Part shown: one piece after another, positions 16,865 to 25,007 of the stretch
Position numbering within the stretch: position 1 is the first letter of the stretch
How the letters are laid out: every line of letters begins with the position of its first letter
Source of the DNA: Devosia crocina
GTDB taxonomy: Bacteria; Pseudomonadota; Alphaproteobacteria; Rhizobiales; Devosiaceae
Assembly (NCBI RefSeq): GCF_900116545.1
Contig: NZ_FPCK01000001.1
Span: forward strand, 310,001 to 374,000
Reading direction: 5' to 3'
Length of the DNA stretch: 64,000 bases
The notes under the pieces: model-generated
Seen by the model: only the letters and a program-made list of their open reading frames with translations
What the model was told of the DNA's origin: nothing
The model's database searches: none
Program-made: the position numbers and the translations under genes

Positions 16865-17413
16865 ATGACCTTACGAGTCAACCGGGTCGGCCATGTGGGT
16901 ATCGCGGTGCGCGATATGGAGCGCACGGTAAAGTTTTATACCGAGGTCCTCGGCATGCGCCTGACCGAGCATTTCGAATATGGCGAGGACGAAGTCGGCC
17001 ACGGCGTGGCGGTGCTCGCTGGATCTTTCGTCCGCAGCGACTCCAATCACCATTGTTTGTCGATCTTCACCTTGCGCAATGCGGTTGAGCCGCCAAAGGA
17101 GCACGCATTCGGCCTGCATCACATCGCCTTCGAGATGAATAGCTCGAGCGACCTGCTGGCCCTCTACAAGCGCTTTGAAGAGCAAGGGCATCCAATCGTT
17201 AATGCTCGCAAGGGCGGTCCGGGTAACCAGCCGCGCTTCTATGGTCGCGACCCCGATGGCAATCTGCTCGAATTCTACTGGAGCATCGACCAGATCGGCT
17301 GGGATGGCATCGCTCGCCCCTATCCGCCCATCGAAGAAATCGAGCTTGAAACCTTTGATTTCGAGGCGTTTGAGAATGAGCGTGAAGCCGCGGCCAAGCG
17401 AGCGCGCTCCTGA
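16865..17413 (+). CDS. VOC-family protein, extradiol dioxygenase-like
   Basis: This 182-residue vicinal-oxygen-chelate protein has two paired beta-alpha-beta3 units. The metal triad is visible: His in VGHVGIAVRD (near residue 9), His in FGLHHIAFEM (near 83) and Glu in GNLLEFYW (near 135). It fits ring-cleaving dioxygenases or glyoxalase-type lyases and isomerases. Classical HpaD or BphC enzymes are longer (about 280-300 residues), so this is a short type. It opens the plus-strand operon with the ABC importer and faces the FAH operon, so a ring-cleavage or diketo-acid step is the likely job, which is an inference. Confidence 0.82.
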   Translation: MTLRVNRVGHVGIAVRDMERTVKFYTEVLGMRLTEHFEYGEDEVGHGVAVLAGSFVRSDSNHHCLSIFTLRNAVEPPKEHAFGLHHIAFEMNSSSDLLALYKRFEEQGHPIVNARKGGPGNQPRFYGRDPDGNLLEFYWSIDQIGWDGIARPYPPIEEIELETFDFEAFENEREAAAKRARS

Positions 17414-17446
17414 CGGGGTCCCGTCACCAACGACCAAGGGTGAGAT

Positions 17447-18535
17447 ATGTCGATGACACGTGAGCAGACCCCGATCGTTCGTTTCCGGGGCGTCACCAAG
17501 ACATACAATAACTTCACGGCAGTGCAGAGCCTCGACCTCGACATTGCCAGAGGCGAGTTTCTCACCCTGCTCGGCCCATCGGGGTCGGGCAAGACCACGA
17601 CGCTGATGTTGTTGACCGGCTTTGAGACGGCCAGCAGCGGCACTATCGAGATCGACGGCAAGCGCATCGAGAGCCTGCCGGCGCATAAGCGTGAAATTGG
17701 CGTGGTGTTTCAGAACTACGCGCTCTTCCCGCATATGTCAGCGGCTGAAAATATTGCTTACCCCTTAAGGGTTCGCGGTATGGGGCGGGCCGAGGTTGAG
17801 GCGGAGGTTGCGCGCGTTCTGGCGACGGTTGATCTGGCGGATAAGGGGCATCGCAGGCCCGGTCAGCTTTCCGGGGGTCAGCAGCAACGTGTAGCTTTGG
17901 CGCGGGCCATGGTGTTCAAGCCGCGGCTTATCGTGCTCGATGAACCGCTTGGGGCCCTCGACAAGAACCTGCGCGAACAGATGCAGGAAGAGTTGCGGGC
18001 GCTGCACCGGCAGATTGGGATCACCATGGTGTTCGTCACCCATGACCAATCGGAGGCGCTAACCCTCTCGGATCGGATTGCAGTCTTCAACAAGGGGCGC
18101 ATCGAACAGCTCGATACACCTGAGGGGCTTTATCGCGATCCTTGCACGACTTTTGTTGCCGGCTTTATCGGCGAGAACAATCTTGTGCCGGGGCGGATCG
18201 AAGCGGTTGGCAGTGTGAGCGCCAGCATCCGTCTCGATAATGGACGCCTCGTCGAGGCGGATGCGCCCAATAGACCGCTAATTGGCGAAAGGGCCTTTCT
18301 GGCGCTTCGACCGGAGCGGATCGCTTTCGCCGAGGTGGGAGATGCCTCTGCCATCCCGGCCAAGGTCAAGCAATGCACCTATCTCGGCGATTGCTATCGC
18401 CTCGATGTGGAGGCCGAGGGAATTGGCCTCCTCAAACTTAAACTTTCGGGCACCATTCCGACGCCGCCGGTGCCGGGGAACATGGTGCAGGTGAAATTTT
18501 CAGACAGGGAATGCCGCATCCTCGCGGATCGGTAA
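17447..18535 (+). CDS. ABC transporter ATP-binding protein, polyamine/opine type
   Basis: This 362-residue ATPase powers the importer encoded downstream. It shows Walker A 'GPSGSGKTTTLML' (near 42-54), Q-loop 'FQNYALFPHMS', signature 'LSGGQQQRVALARAM' and Walker B 'RLIVLDEPLGALD', with an H-loop His in VTHDQ. A C-terminal TOBE domain (about 275-360) places it with PotA/UgpC-like ATPases. The start follows an AAGGGTGAG ribosome site, 33 bp after the VOC gene. Only 49 bp separate it from the binding-protein start. Confidence 0.93.
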   Translation: MSMTREQTPIVRFRGVTKTYNNFTAVQSLDLDIARGEFLTLLGPSGSGKTTTLMLLTGFETASSGTIEIDGKRIESLPAHKREIGVVFQNYALFPHMSAAENIAYPLRVRGMGRAEVEAEVARVLATVDLADKGHRRPGQLSGGQQQRVALARAMVFKPRLIVLDEPLGALDKNLREQMQEELRALHRQIGITMVFVTHDQSEALTLSDRIAVFNKGRIEQLDTPEGLYRDPCTTFVAGFIGENNLVPGRIEAVGSVSASIRLDNGRLVEADAPNRPLIGERAFLALRPERIAFAEVGDASAIPAKVKQCTYLGDCYRLDVEAEGIGLLKLKLSGTIPTPPVPGNMVQVKFSDRECRILADR

Positions 18536-18584
18536 CAGGACCATGCGTCCCGCTCTTAGGGAGAGCGTTTCAAGGGAGACTATC

Positions 18585-19622
18585 ATGATGAAACACACAG
18601 TGGTCGCCGTAGCAGCCTTGCTGGCCGCCATCGCACCGGCAGCAGCCCGCGATCTGACGGTCGTGTCCTGGGGAGGGGTTTTCCAAGACGCGCAGCGCGA
18701 GGTCTATTTCGACCCGTTTCGCGAGGAAACCGGTATTCCGCTTGCCGAAGACAGCTGGGATGGCGGCATCGGTGTTCTTCGCACCAAGATCGAGGCAGGC
18801 GACGCCAACAACTGGGACGTCGTTGAGGTCGAAGCCGAGGAAGAAGCGCTAGGGTGCGAGGAGGGCCTCTTTGAAGTCATCGACCCTGCTCTCGTGGGCG
18901 GCGTCGATCAATACATCGAAGGTAGCGTCACCGAATGCGGCGTTCCCGCAAATATCGCGGCCATCGTCGCAGCCTATGACGGGGCCGTGTTCCCGGAAGG
19001 GCCGCAGAGCTGGGCTGATGTCTTCGATACTGCCAAATATCCAGGCAAGCGTGCGTTCCGCAGTGGCCCGAAGATGAACCTCGAGTTTGCGCTGATGGCC
19101 GATGGTGTGGCGCCTGCCGATGTCTACACAGTGCTTTCAACGCCGGAAGGTGTTGACCGCGCCTTTGCCAAGCTTGATTCCATAAAGGATGACATCGTCT
19201 GGTGGACGTCGGGCAATCAGCCGATGCAGCTCCTCGGTTCTGGCGAAGTTGCTTTCACCACCACTTATAATGGACGCGTCGCTGCCGCCAATCTCGAGAA
19301 CAGCCGCGATTTCCGGATCATGTGGGAGGGCGGTGCTCTCAATGTCGATAGCTGGGTGATCCTGCGCGGCTCGCCCAACAAGGACAATGCCATCAAGCTG
19401 CTCGACTTTCTCGGACGGGCTGATCGTCAGGTCGAATGGCCGAGCAAGCTTGGCTATGGCGTCGGCAATGTCGAGGCTCAAGCGCAGTTGCCTGCCGAGC
19501 TTGCCGAAACCCTGCCAACATCACCGGAACACCTTGAAGCAGGCATCAAGATCGACGCCAACTTCTGGATCCGCAATATCGACGCGTTGAACGAGCGCTT
19601 CGCCTCCTGGTCGAGCCAGTAG
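18585..19622 (+). CDS. ABC transporter substrate-binding protein, PotD/opine type
   Basis: This 345-residue periplasmic protein has a signal peptide (MMKHTVVAVAALLAA…AAARD) and the PotD-like opening 'LTVVSWGGVFQDAQREVYFDPF'. Downstream come 'WDVVEVEAEEEALGC' and 'PKMNLEFALMADGV' in the interlobe region. The ATG at 18585 was chosen because a GGGAG site precedes it and the signal peptide starts there; an in-frame ATG at 18543 would add 14 non-signal residues. Relatives bind polyamines, opines or aromatic amines. With dehydrogenases and a MoaF-like gene next door, an amine-derived or aromatic ligand is plausible but unproven. Confidence 0.9.
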   Translation: MMKHTVVAVAALLAAIAPAAARDLTVVSWGGVFQDAQREVYFDPFREETGIPLAEDSWDGGIGVLRTKIEAGDANNWDVVEVEAEEEALGCEEGLFEVIDPALVGGVDQYIEGSVTECGVPANIAAIVAAYDGAVFPEGPQSWADVFDTAKYPGKRAFRSGPKMNLEFALMADGVAPADVYTVLSTPEGVDRAFAKLDSIKDDIVWWTSGNQPMQLLGSGEVAFTTTYNGRVAAANLENSRDFRIMWEGGALNVDSWVILRGSPNKDNAIKLLDFLGRADRQVEWPSKLGYGVGNVEAQAQLPAELAETLPTSPEHLEAGIKIDANFWIRNIDALNERFASWSSQ

Positions 19623-19629
19623 CCTGCAT

Positions 19630-19656
19630 GGCGGTGGCCGGAGAAAGGCCGCCGCC
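19630..19656 (+). terminator. intercistronic hairpin after the binding-protein gene
   Basis: GGCGGTGGCC (19630-19639) pairs with GGCCGCCGCC (19647-19656) through 10 bp, including one G-U pair, around a 7-base loop. It starts 7 bp after the binding-protein stop and precedes the permease genes. TTGCCT follows, which is not a real T tract. It probably protects the upstream message or partly terminates it. Confidence 0.55.
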
Positions 19657-19683
19657 TTGCCTAATTTGCGATGAGGTTTCGCC

Positions 19684-20856
19684 ATGACCATCGACAGTGC
19701 CGCGATGCGCTCTAACATTGTCGGACTAGCCCTGATCGCGCCGCTGGTCATCTTTTTGGCTTTCACCTTTCTCGTGCCGCTCGGCCGCATGCTGGTTCTG
19801 TCGGTCAGTGACACGGAATTGGCGGCGATCATGCCCCGGAGTGTCATTGCGCTGGCTTCCTGGGACGGCGAAACCTTGCCGGACGAAGAGGCGTTTGCGG
19901 CGGTTGCCGCCGATCTTGCCGCAGCCCGCGAGGATCGTACGGCAGGGACCGCGGCGCGACGACTGGGCTACGCCTCGGCCGAATGGCGTACGGTACTGTC
20001 CTCGACGGCCCGCAGCCTCCCCGATGATGCAAGCTCCATAACCAATTGGCAGGACACTCTTGTGTCGATCGAGCCGGCCTGGGGGCAGGCGAAGATTTGG
20101 CATGCCCTTGCCGAAGCGCGTGGCCCCTTCACCGACATCCATGTGCTGACCGCACTTGGTATGGACGGCGGGCCAGATAGCGGCCTCTACGTCAATGTGC
20201 TCGTGCGCACCTTTGTCATCGCCATCTCAGCAACGGCCATCTGCCTGCTTCTCGCGATGCCTGCAGCCTATTTGCTCTCCTCAGTGAGCGGTCCTTTGGC
20301 CGGACTTCTGATGCTGACCCTCCTGCTGCCGCTCTGGACCTCGGTGCTGGTGCGCTCGACCTCGTGGCTGGTCATTCTGCAGAAAAACGGCATTCTCAAT
20401 CAGATCTTGATGGCCCTGCGCATCACCAACGCGCCACTGGACCTGATCTACAATCGCACCGGGGTGCTTATCGCGCTGACCCATGTGCTGCTGCCCTATG
20501 CCGTCTTGCCGCTTTATGCGGCGATGAAGTCGCTGCCGAAGTCGCAAATGCAGGCGTCACGGTCCTTGGGAGGCGGGCCGCTCAGTGGCTTTTTCCGGGT
20601 TTATCTGCCGCAAGTCCTGCCCGGGCTCTCGGCCGGTGGGCTGATGGTCTTCATCCTGGCGCTTGGCTACTACATCACTCCACTACTGCTCGGGGGGCAG
20701 GGCGATCAGATGCTGCCTTTCTACATCGCCTACAATACGCTCCAGGCCTTGAACTGGGGTCTCGCCGCGTCGCTGGCAGGTGGACTGCTGATCGTTACCG
20801 TCATCCTTTATCTGCTCTATGTGCGCCTCGTCGGCGTCGAACGGGTGAGAGTCTAG
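19684..20856 (+). CDS. ABC transporter permease, PotB type with periplasmic insertion
   Basis: This 390-residue inner-membrane protein has a first transmembrane segment at about 15-38. A long hydrophilic region of about 130 residues follows (about 45-170), and then five more segments. The EAA loop is around 'YAAMKSLPKSQMQASRSLGGGP' (near 275-296). Typical PotB is about 285 residues, so the extra length is the insertion between segments 1 and 2, which should face the periplasm and may contact the binding protein. The start follows a GAGG site. The next permease gene begins 2 bp after its stop. Confidence 0.88.
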   Translation: MTIDSAAMRSNIVGLALIAPLVIFLAFTFLVPLGRMLVLSVSDTELAAIMPRSVIALASWDGETLPDEEAFAAVAADLAAAREDRTAGTAARRLGYASAEWRTVLSSTARSLPDDASSITNWQDTLVSIEPAWGQAKIWHALAEARGPFTDIHVLTALGMDGGPDSGLYVNVLVRTFVIAISATAICLLLAMPAAYLLSSVSGPLAGLLMLTLLLPLWTSVLVRSTSWLVILQKNGILNQILMALRITNAPLDLIYNRTGVLIALTHVLLPYAVLPLYAAMKSLPKSQMQASRSLGGGPLSGFFRVYLPQVLPGLSAGGLMVFILALGYYITPLLLGGQGDQMLPFYIAYNTLQALNWGLAASLAGGLLIVTVILYLLYVRLVGVERVRV

Positions 20857-20858
20857 CC

Positions 20859-21656
20859 ATGTTCGACAGCATGAAGTTCTGGACGGTTCTTACCCGCCTC
20901 GCTGGAATTCTGGTGCTGCTGTTTCTGCTGCTGCCTCTATTCGCCATCATACCCCTGGCGTTCAATGCGGGGTCGATCGTGTCCTATCCGATGACCGGTT
21001 TGTCCACGCGATGGTTTGAGGCGGTGGTTTCGACGCCTCGCTGGCTCAATTCTATCGGCAATTCGATGATTGTCGCTGCCGCAACGGTCGCACTCTCGGT
21101 TCCACTTGGCACAGCCGCTGCCTTAGGTCTCGACCGTCTGCACTTTGCTGGTAAATCGGTGGTCATGGCGATCCTGATCTCACCGATGATTGTTCCGGTC
21201 ATCATCACGGCAGTGGGGGTCTATTTCTTCTTCGCTCCCATGGGCTTGGCAAACTCTCTTCTTGGGCTGATCCTCGCACATAGCGCCATTGCAGTTCCCT
21301 ATGTCCTTGTCTCGGTGAACGCTGTAGCAAGCCAGCGCGATCGTAGGCTCGAGCGGGCAGGGAGCAGCTTGGGGGCAACTCCCTTTGTCGTCTTCCGGAC
21401 CATCACCATGCCGCTCATTCTTCCGGGCATCGTATCAGGCGCCATCTTCGCCTTTGCCGCATCATTCGATGAGGTCGTTATCGCCATGATGATCACTGGT
21501 CCGGATCAGAAGACGCTGCCACGGGAGTTGCTTAGCGGCACCCGCGAAAATCTGGATCCGAGCGTTCTGGCTGTCGCCACCATCATAATCGCAATTTCAG
21601 CCGGCCTGCTTGTTGCCCTTAATCTCGTCGGTGCAAAGAGAAAGGTCGCTGGCTAG
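20859..21656 (+). CDS. ABC transporter permease, PotC type
   Basis: This 265-residue permease has six predicted transmembrane segments and an EAA loop near 'RRLERAGSSLGATPFVVFRTITMP' (central residues about 161-180). 'SFDEVVIAMMITG', a strong PotC/PotH-type signature, lies near 205-217. It forms the channel with the preceding permease. The ATG at 20859 was chosen because it starts the hydrophobic N-terminus 2 bp after the upstream stop. It is the last gene of the importer operon and is followed by an 11-bp hairpin. Confidence 0.92.
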   Translation: MFDSMKFWTVLTRLAGILVLLFLLLPLFAIIPLAFNAGSIVSYPMTGLSTRWFEAVVSTPRWLNSIGNSMIVAAATVALSVPLGTAAALGLDRLHFAGKSVVMAILISPMIVPVIITAVGVYFFFAPMGLANSLLGLILAHSAIAVPYVLVSVNAVASQRDRRLERAGSSLGATPFVVFRTITMPLILPGIVSGAIFAFAASFDEVVIAMMITGPDQKTLPRELLSGTRENLDPSVLAVATIIIAISAGLLVALNLVGAKRKVAG

Positions 21657-21758
21657 TGCCCGTAGTTGCGATCGGAAATCATGGCAGCAAATCCTTCACT
21701 TCTCAAAGGGTCGCCGCCGAATACGACAGGGAAAGACAAGGCGAGTTGCGCCGCAGAT

Positions 21759-21784
21759 CGGGCAAGGATCTCAATCCTTGCCCG
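21759..21784. terminator. hairpin between convergent genes
   Basis: CGGGCAAGGAT (21759-21769), loop CTCA, and ATCCTTGCCCG (21774-21784) form a perfect 11-bp stem. It lies between the end of the ABC operon and the end of the SnoaL-like gene. There is no T tract on either side, so it would be a weak or factor-assisted terminator. Confidence 0.5.
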
Positions 21785-21803
21785 TAGCTTGCAGGACGTC
21801 TGA

Positions 21804-22274
21804 CTAGAACATGGTGTTCGCATTTGCCGCTTGAGCGGGAACATCCTGGATGACGTCCCAATGCTCAACGATGACGCCATCTTCGAGCCGGAAAATATCG
21901 ATCACGGCTTGCCCTTGATCCTCAGGACCATTGGTCGAGTGAACGTGGAGCCAAACAAGGTCACCTTCGACGGCGCTGCGCACGATCTGGGCACGGGACT
22001 CGGGGTTTTCGGCGAAGAAGCCCGTGAAATACGACACGAATGGCTCCTTTCCATCCGGCACCTCGGGATTGTGCTGGATGTAATCTTCCGCGATCACTTC
22101 GCTTGCGCCGGTCGTATCGTGGTCGTTGAAGAAGCTGTCGTAGAAATCGACCACAATGGTACGATTTACCTCTTCAGCGCCAAGGTCGCGCTGAATGTCT
22201 TGGCCGAAAGCAGAGCCTACCGAAATGGCCGTCGCGATTGCGCTGAAGACCAGCATGGATCTGATGAACGACAT
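21804..22274 (-). CDS. secreted SnoaL-like (NTF2-fold) protein
   Basis: This protein of about 156 residues has a signal peptide (MSFIRSMLVFSA…SAFGQ) and a SnoaL-like fold. The pattern 'IAEDYIQHNPEVPDGKEPFVSYF' (middle part near 60-78) and the C-terminal 'IDIFRLEDGVIVEHWDVIQ' are typical of the polyketide-cyclase-like NTF2 group. No function is established for periplasmic members. The second ATG (22274) is preferred because AAAGGG is 9 bases away, against 3 bases for the first ATG at 22280. It lies 21 bp after the NAD(P)-binding gene on the same strand, so the two are likely co-transcribed. Confidence 0.8.
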   Translation of the reverse strand: MSFIRSMLVFSAIATAISVGSAFGQDIQRDLGAEEVNRTIVVDFYDSFFNDHDTTGASEVIAEDYIQHNPEVPDGKEPFVSYFTGFFAENPESRAQIVRSAVEGDLVWLHVHSTNGPEDQGQAVIDIFRLEDGVIVEHWDVIQDVPAQAANANTMF

Positions 22275-22301
22275 TTGCATGTTCCCTTTCCGCGCTAGCG
22301 C

Positions 22302-22913
22302 TCAGTAACCCACGGTGAAGCGTTCACGCGTGTGCTTAGGGTTCTCCAACTCATCGACCAGCGCAATCGCGTAGTCTTCGAACGAGATGCTCGAGCCATT
22401 CTCGTTGGACAAGAGTGTATCCTTGCCTAAACGGAACTGGCCGGTGCGCTCGCCTGGGACGAATTCAGCCGATGGGGAGAGGAAGGTCCAGTCCAGATCA
22501 TCGGTCGACTTGAGAGCGTCGAGGAACTTGGCACCGCCAAGAGCTTCACCCTTATACTCTTCAGGGAACCCAGGCTGATCGACGACGCGCTGACCGGGAG
22601 CAACTTCCAGGCTGCCTGCGCCACCAACAACGAGGTAGCGTTTCACACCCGACTTGCGAACGGCATCGATCAGGCTCTGAGCGTCGCTCGACACAAACAT
22701 GACCGAACTGATGACCGCGTCGTGTCCTGCCAGCAGTTCTGCAAATTTTTCGGTGTCGTAAAGATCGCCCGACACGGAAGTGACGTTGGGCAATGCTTCG
22801 ATCTTGTCTGCGTTCCGCGCAATCGCGGTAACGATGTGGCCTCGATCCGAAAGCTCCTTGAGGATGCGCGAACCGGCATTCCCTGAAGCGCCAATGAGAA
22901 CAATCTTCGACAT
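22302..22913 (-). CDS. NAD(P)-binding atypical short-chain reductase (NmrA/YwnB-like)
   Basis: This 203-residue Rossmann-fold protein has the dinucleotide motif GASGNAGSRI at residues 8-17. 'NVTSVSGDLYDTEKFAELL' near 43-61, 'YLVVGGAGSLEVAPG' and 'DWTFLSPSAEFVPGERTG' follow. These match NAD(P)H-binding proteins of the YwnB/NmrA-like group, often linked to redox stress. It is divergent from an HxlR-type redox regulator, with a repeated AGACYTGGTCWGG motif between them, so it is probably a direct target of that regulator. Confidence 0.87.
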   Translation of the reverse strand: MSKIVLIGASGNAGSRILKELSDRGHIVTAIARNADKIEALPNVTSVSGDLYDTEKFAELLAGHDAVISSVMFVSSDAQSLIDAVRKSGVKRYLVVGGAGSLEVAPGQRVVDQPGFPEEYKGEALGGAKFLDALKSTDDLDWTFLSPSAEFVPGERTGQFRLGKDTLLSNENGSSISFEDYAIALVDELENPKHTRERFTVGY

Positions 22914-22939
22914 AACACAAATTCCTTGGTATGATTTCT

Positions 22940-22952
22940 AGACTTGGTCTGG
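22940..22952. promoter_or_regulatory. HxlR-type operator, copy 1
   Basis: AGACTTGGTCTGG lies 27 bp upstream of the reductase gene. It matches AGACCTGGTCAGG at 23004-23016 at 11 of 13 positions. The core GAC-N3-GTC is an inverted repeat, as expected for a small dimeric winged-helix protein. Confidence 0.55.
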
Positions 22953-23003
22953 AATTCATACCGTGAACCGCTTTCCTGAAGTTCACAAGAAGTCACATTT
23001 TGC

Positions 23004-23016
23004 AGACCTGGTCAGG
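23004..23016. promoter_or_regulatory. HxlR-type operator, copy 2
   Basis: AGACCTGGTCAGG lies 34 bp upstream of the HxlR gene start. With copy 1 it forms a direct repeat about 64 bp apart in the divergent promoter region, which fits autoregulation and control of the reductase gene. Confidence 0.55.
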
Positions 23017-23049
23017 CCGGACTGACCTTGCATCTAGGAGGCGGAACTC

Positions 23050-23406
23050 GTGGTTGCCGATATCGAATTCGAACAGCCTTGTCCCATCCGCGACGTGCTC
23101 GACAGGATAGGCGACCAGTGGAGCCTGCTCGTTCTGGAAGCACTTGATGGCCGCACCTTGCGCTTCAACGAGCTCATGCGAGCGGTTGGCGATATCTCTA
23201 AACAGATGCTGTCTACGACGGTCCGGCGCCTTGAGCAGGACGGCTTTATCGCAAGGGTGCTCTATCCAGAGGTGCCCCCGCGGGTTGAATATTCACTCAC
23301 ACCGCTTGGATCGTCTTTTCTGTTGCCGTTGAAAACCCTGATCAGCTGGGCGGATACCAATCACCGCGCTGTCGTCGAGGCTCGGAAGCGCTACTCCACG
23401 CGATAG
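23050..23406 (+). CDS. HxlR-family transcriptional regulator
   Basis: This 118-residue winged-helix regulator has the family's opening Cys (Cys11 in EQPCPIRDVLDRIGDQWS), which in several members senses quinones or oxidants. The family core 'LRFNELMRAVGDISKQMLSTTVRRLEQDG' spans about 38-66, and 'PPRVEYSLTPLGSSF' follows. It starts with GTG after a GGAGGCGGAACTC ribosome site. It is divergent from the NAD(P)-binding reductase gene and is very likely its repressor, which fits the usual HxlR arrangement. Confidence 0.92.
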   Translation: MVADIEFEQPCPIRDVLDRIGDQWSLLVLEALDGRTLRFNELMRAVGDISKQMLSTTVRRLEQDGFIARVLYPEVPPRVEYSLTPLGSSFLLPLKTLISWADTNHRAVVEARKRYSTR

Positions 23407-23543
23407 CGGCGGCACTGTTCATTCTTCAGGAAACCACCGTTCAGCAAAAGCTGGTTGAGTTTCCGACTGGGCAGTCGCATATGAGCCCTCGTTGAAGCAA
23501 AGCCGATCCGCAAATCGGCCGCGCACTGTTCGAGGAAGCTGAG

Positions 23544-24986
23544 ATGGCTATTTCCAGACGCAATGTTCTTATCGGTGGTGCCAGCGCTATTGGTGGTGCC
23601 TTGGTCGGCGGCGCGGCCGGAGCCTATTTCGGATCAACACCGGGATGGCGGATGCCCTCGCATGTCCCAATGGCTGAGCCGGTGCAAACCGTGCGTGAGC
23701 TTCCTTCACAGGCCGACGTGGTCGTGATCGGGGGCGGCATTGCCGGTATCTCAACGGCTCTCTTCCTCAACGAACGTGGCCTCAGCACCGTCGTTCTTGA
23801 GAAGGGCGTGGTGGCGGGCGAGCAGTCCAGCCGGGCTTTTGGATGGATTTATTCCAATGGCTGGGATCTGGGCAAGCTGGAGCTGACCAATCGATCCAAA
23901 ACTATCTGGCAAGGCTTTGCAGAGCGCTTTGGCGAAGACATCGGTTTTCGCCAATCCGGCAATTTCTCGCTACTGGCAACGGACGATGACGTTCAAGGCA
24001 GTGCCGAGTGGCTCCGGAACGCTCTTGAGGTTCAGCCGCAGATGGACGCCCGCATCGTAACCGGCTCTGAACTCGACGCGCTCATCCCCGGCGCTTCAGA
24101 GAGCTATACCGCAGCCCTTTACCAGGCCAGCGACGGCACCGCGGAACCCACATGGTCCGTTTCGCGCATTGCCCGGGGTGCCATTCGAGAAGGCGTTCGC
24201 ATCGTGGCCCCCGTTGCCGCCCGGACCATCGAACGCGAAGCGGGTCGAGTAGCAGGCGTCCATACCGAGGCGGGGTATATTCGCGCCAAGGCTGTGGTCA
24301 TCGCAGGGGGAGCCTGGTCATCGCTCTTTGCAGGCAATGCTGGGGTCAAGCTTGCGCAGTTGGCCATCAACTCGTCGATGCAGCGCATCAGTCGGGTTGC
24401 GGGCGCTCTGCCCGGTGCCGGCTATGGTCCCGACTTTGCCTGGCGCATGATGGCCAATGGCGAAACGGCGGTAGGCGTTTCGAGCAATGTGTCGCCCATC
24501 ACGCGGGATAGCTTCCGTTACCTTTTCGACTTCATGCCAGCGCTCGAGCACTCAGGTGGTCTGATCAAGGTCCGACCATCAAGCGACTTCTTTGCGTCCC
24601 TTCATATTCCGTCGCACTGGTCTGCGGATGAAGTCTCGCCTTTCGAACACGTGCGGATGTTGTCAGCCAATGTGGACACCGCCGAGACCGGTCTTGCGCT
24701 CGCCAATCTGCGTCGCGCTTACCCGCAGTATGATCAAGCCACCGTGCTTGAAACCTGGGCGGGGATGATCGATGCCACTCCGGATTCGACCCAGTACATC
24801 GGCGAAGTGCCCGATGTTCCGGGGCTCTTCGTGATCACTGGATTTTCGGGCAATGGCCTCACCACCGCACCCGCCTCCGGTGAGCTTGTCGCTCAGATGA
24901 TCGCGGGTGAAACCACTATCGTGGACCCGGCCATCTACAGGCTGAACCGCTTTAGCGACGGATCGGAATACGTGTTCCGGCACTAA
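23544..24986 (+). CDS. FAD-dependent oxidoreductase (DadA-like) with Tat-type leader
   Basis: This 480-residue protein has a twin-arginine-like leader (SRRNVLIGGASAIGG at 4-18). The FAD-binding GGGIAGIS lies in VVVIGGGIAGISTALFL (about 60-76), and the C-terminal part has 'ITGFSGNGLTTAPASGEL', typical of DAO/DadA-type amine or amino-acid dehydrogenases. 'GEQSSRAFGWIYSNG' matches the substrate-side region of this group. The leader suggests export or periplasmic membrane attachment of the folded flavoprotein. It precedes a TetR gene by 21 bp, so it may be self-regulated. The substrate is unknown. Confidence 0.85.
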   Translation: MAISRRNVLIGGASAIGGALVGGAAGAYFGSTPGWRMPSHVPMAEPVQTVRELPSQADVVVIGGGIAGISTALFLNERGLSTVVLEKGVVAGEQSSRAFGWIYSNGWDLGKLELTNRSKTIWQGFAERFGEDIGFRQSGNFSLLATDDDVQGSAEWLRNALEVQPQMDARIVTGSELDALIPGASESYTAALYQASDGTAEPTWSVSRIARGAIREGVRIVAPVAARTIEREAGRVAGVHTEAGYIRAKAVVIAGGAWSSLFAGNAGVKLAQLAINSSMQRISRVAGALPGAGYGPDFAWRMMANGETAVGVSSNVSPITRDSFRYLFDFMPALEHSGGLIKVRPSSDFFASLHIPSHWSADEVSPFEHVRMLSANVDTAETGLALANLRRAYPQYDQATVLETWAGMIDATPDSTQYIGEVPDVPGLFVITGFSGNGLTTAPASGELVAQMIAGETTIVDPAIYRLNRFSDGSEYVFRH

Positions 24987-25007
24987 TTCTCAGCTCGAGG
25001 AAATGTC

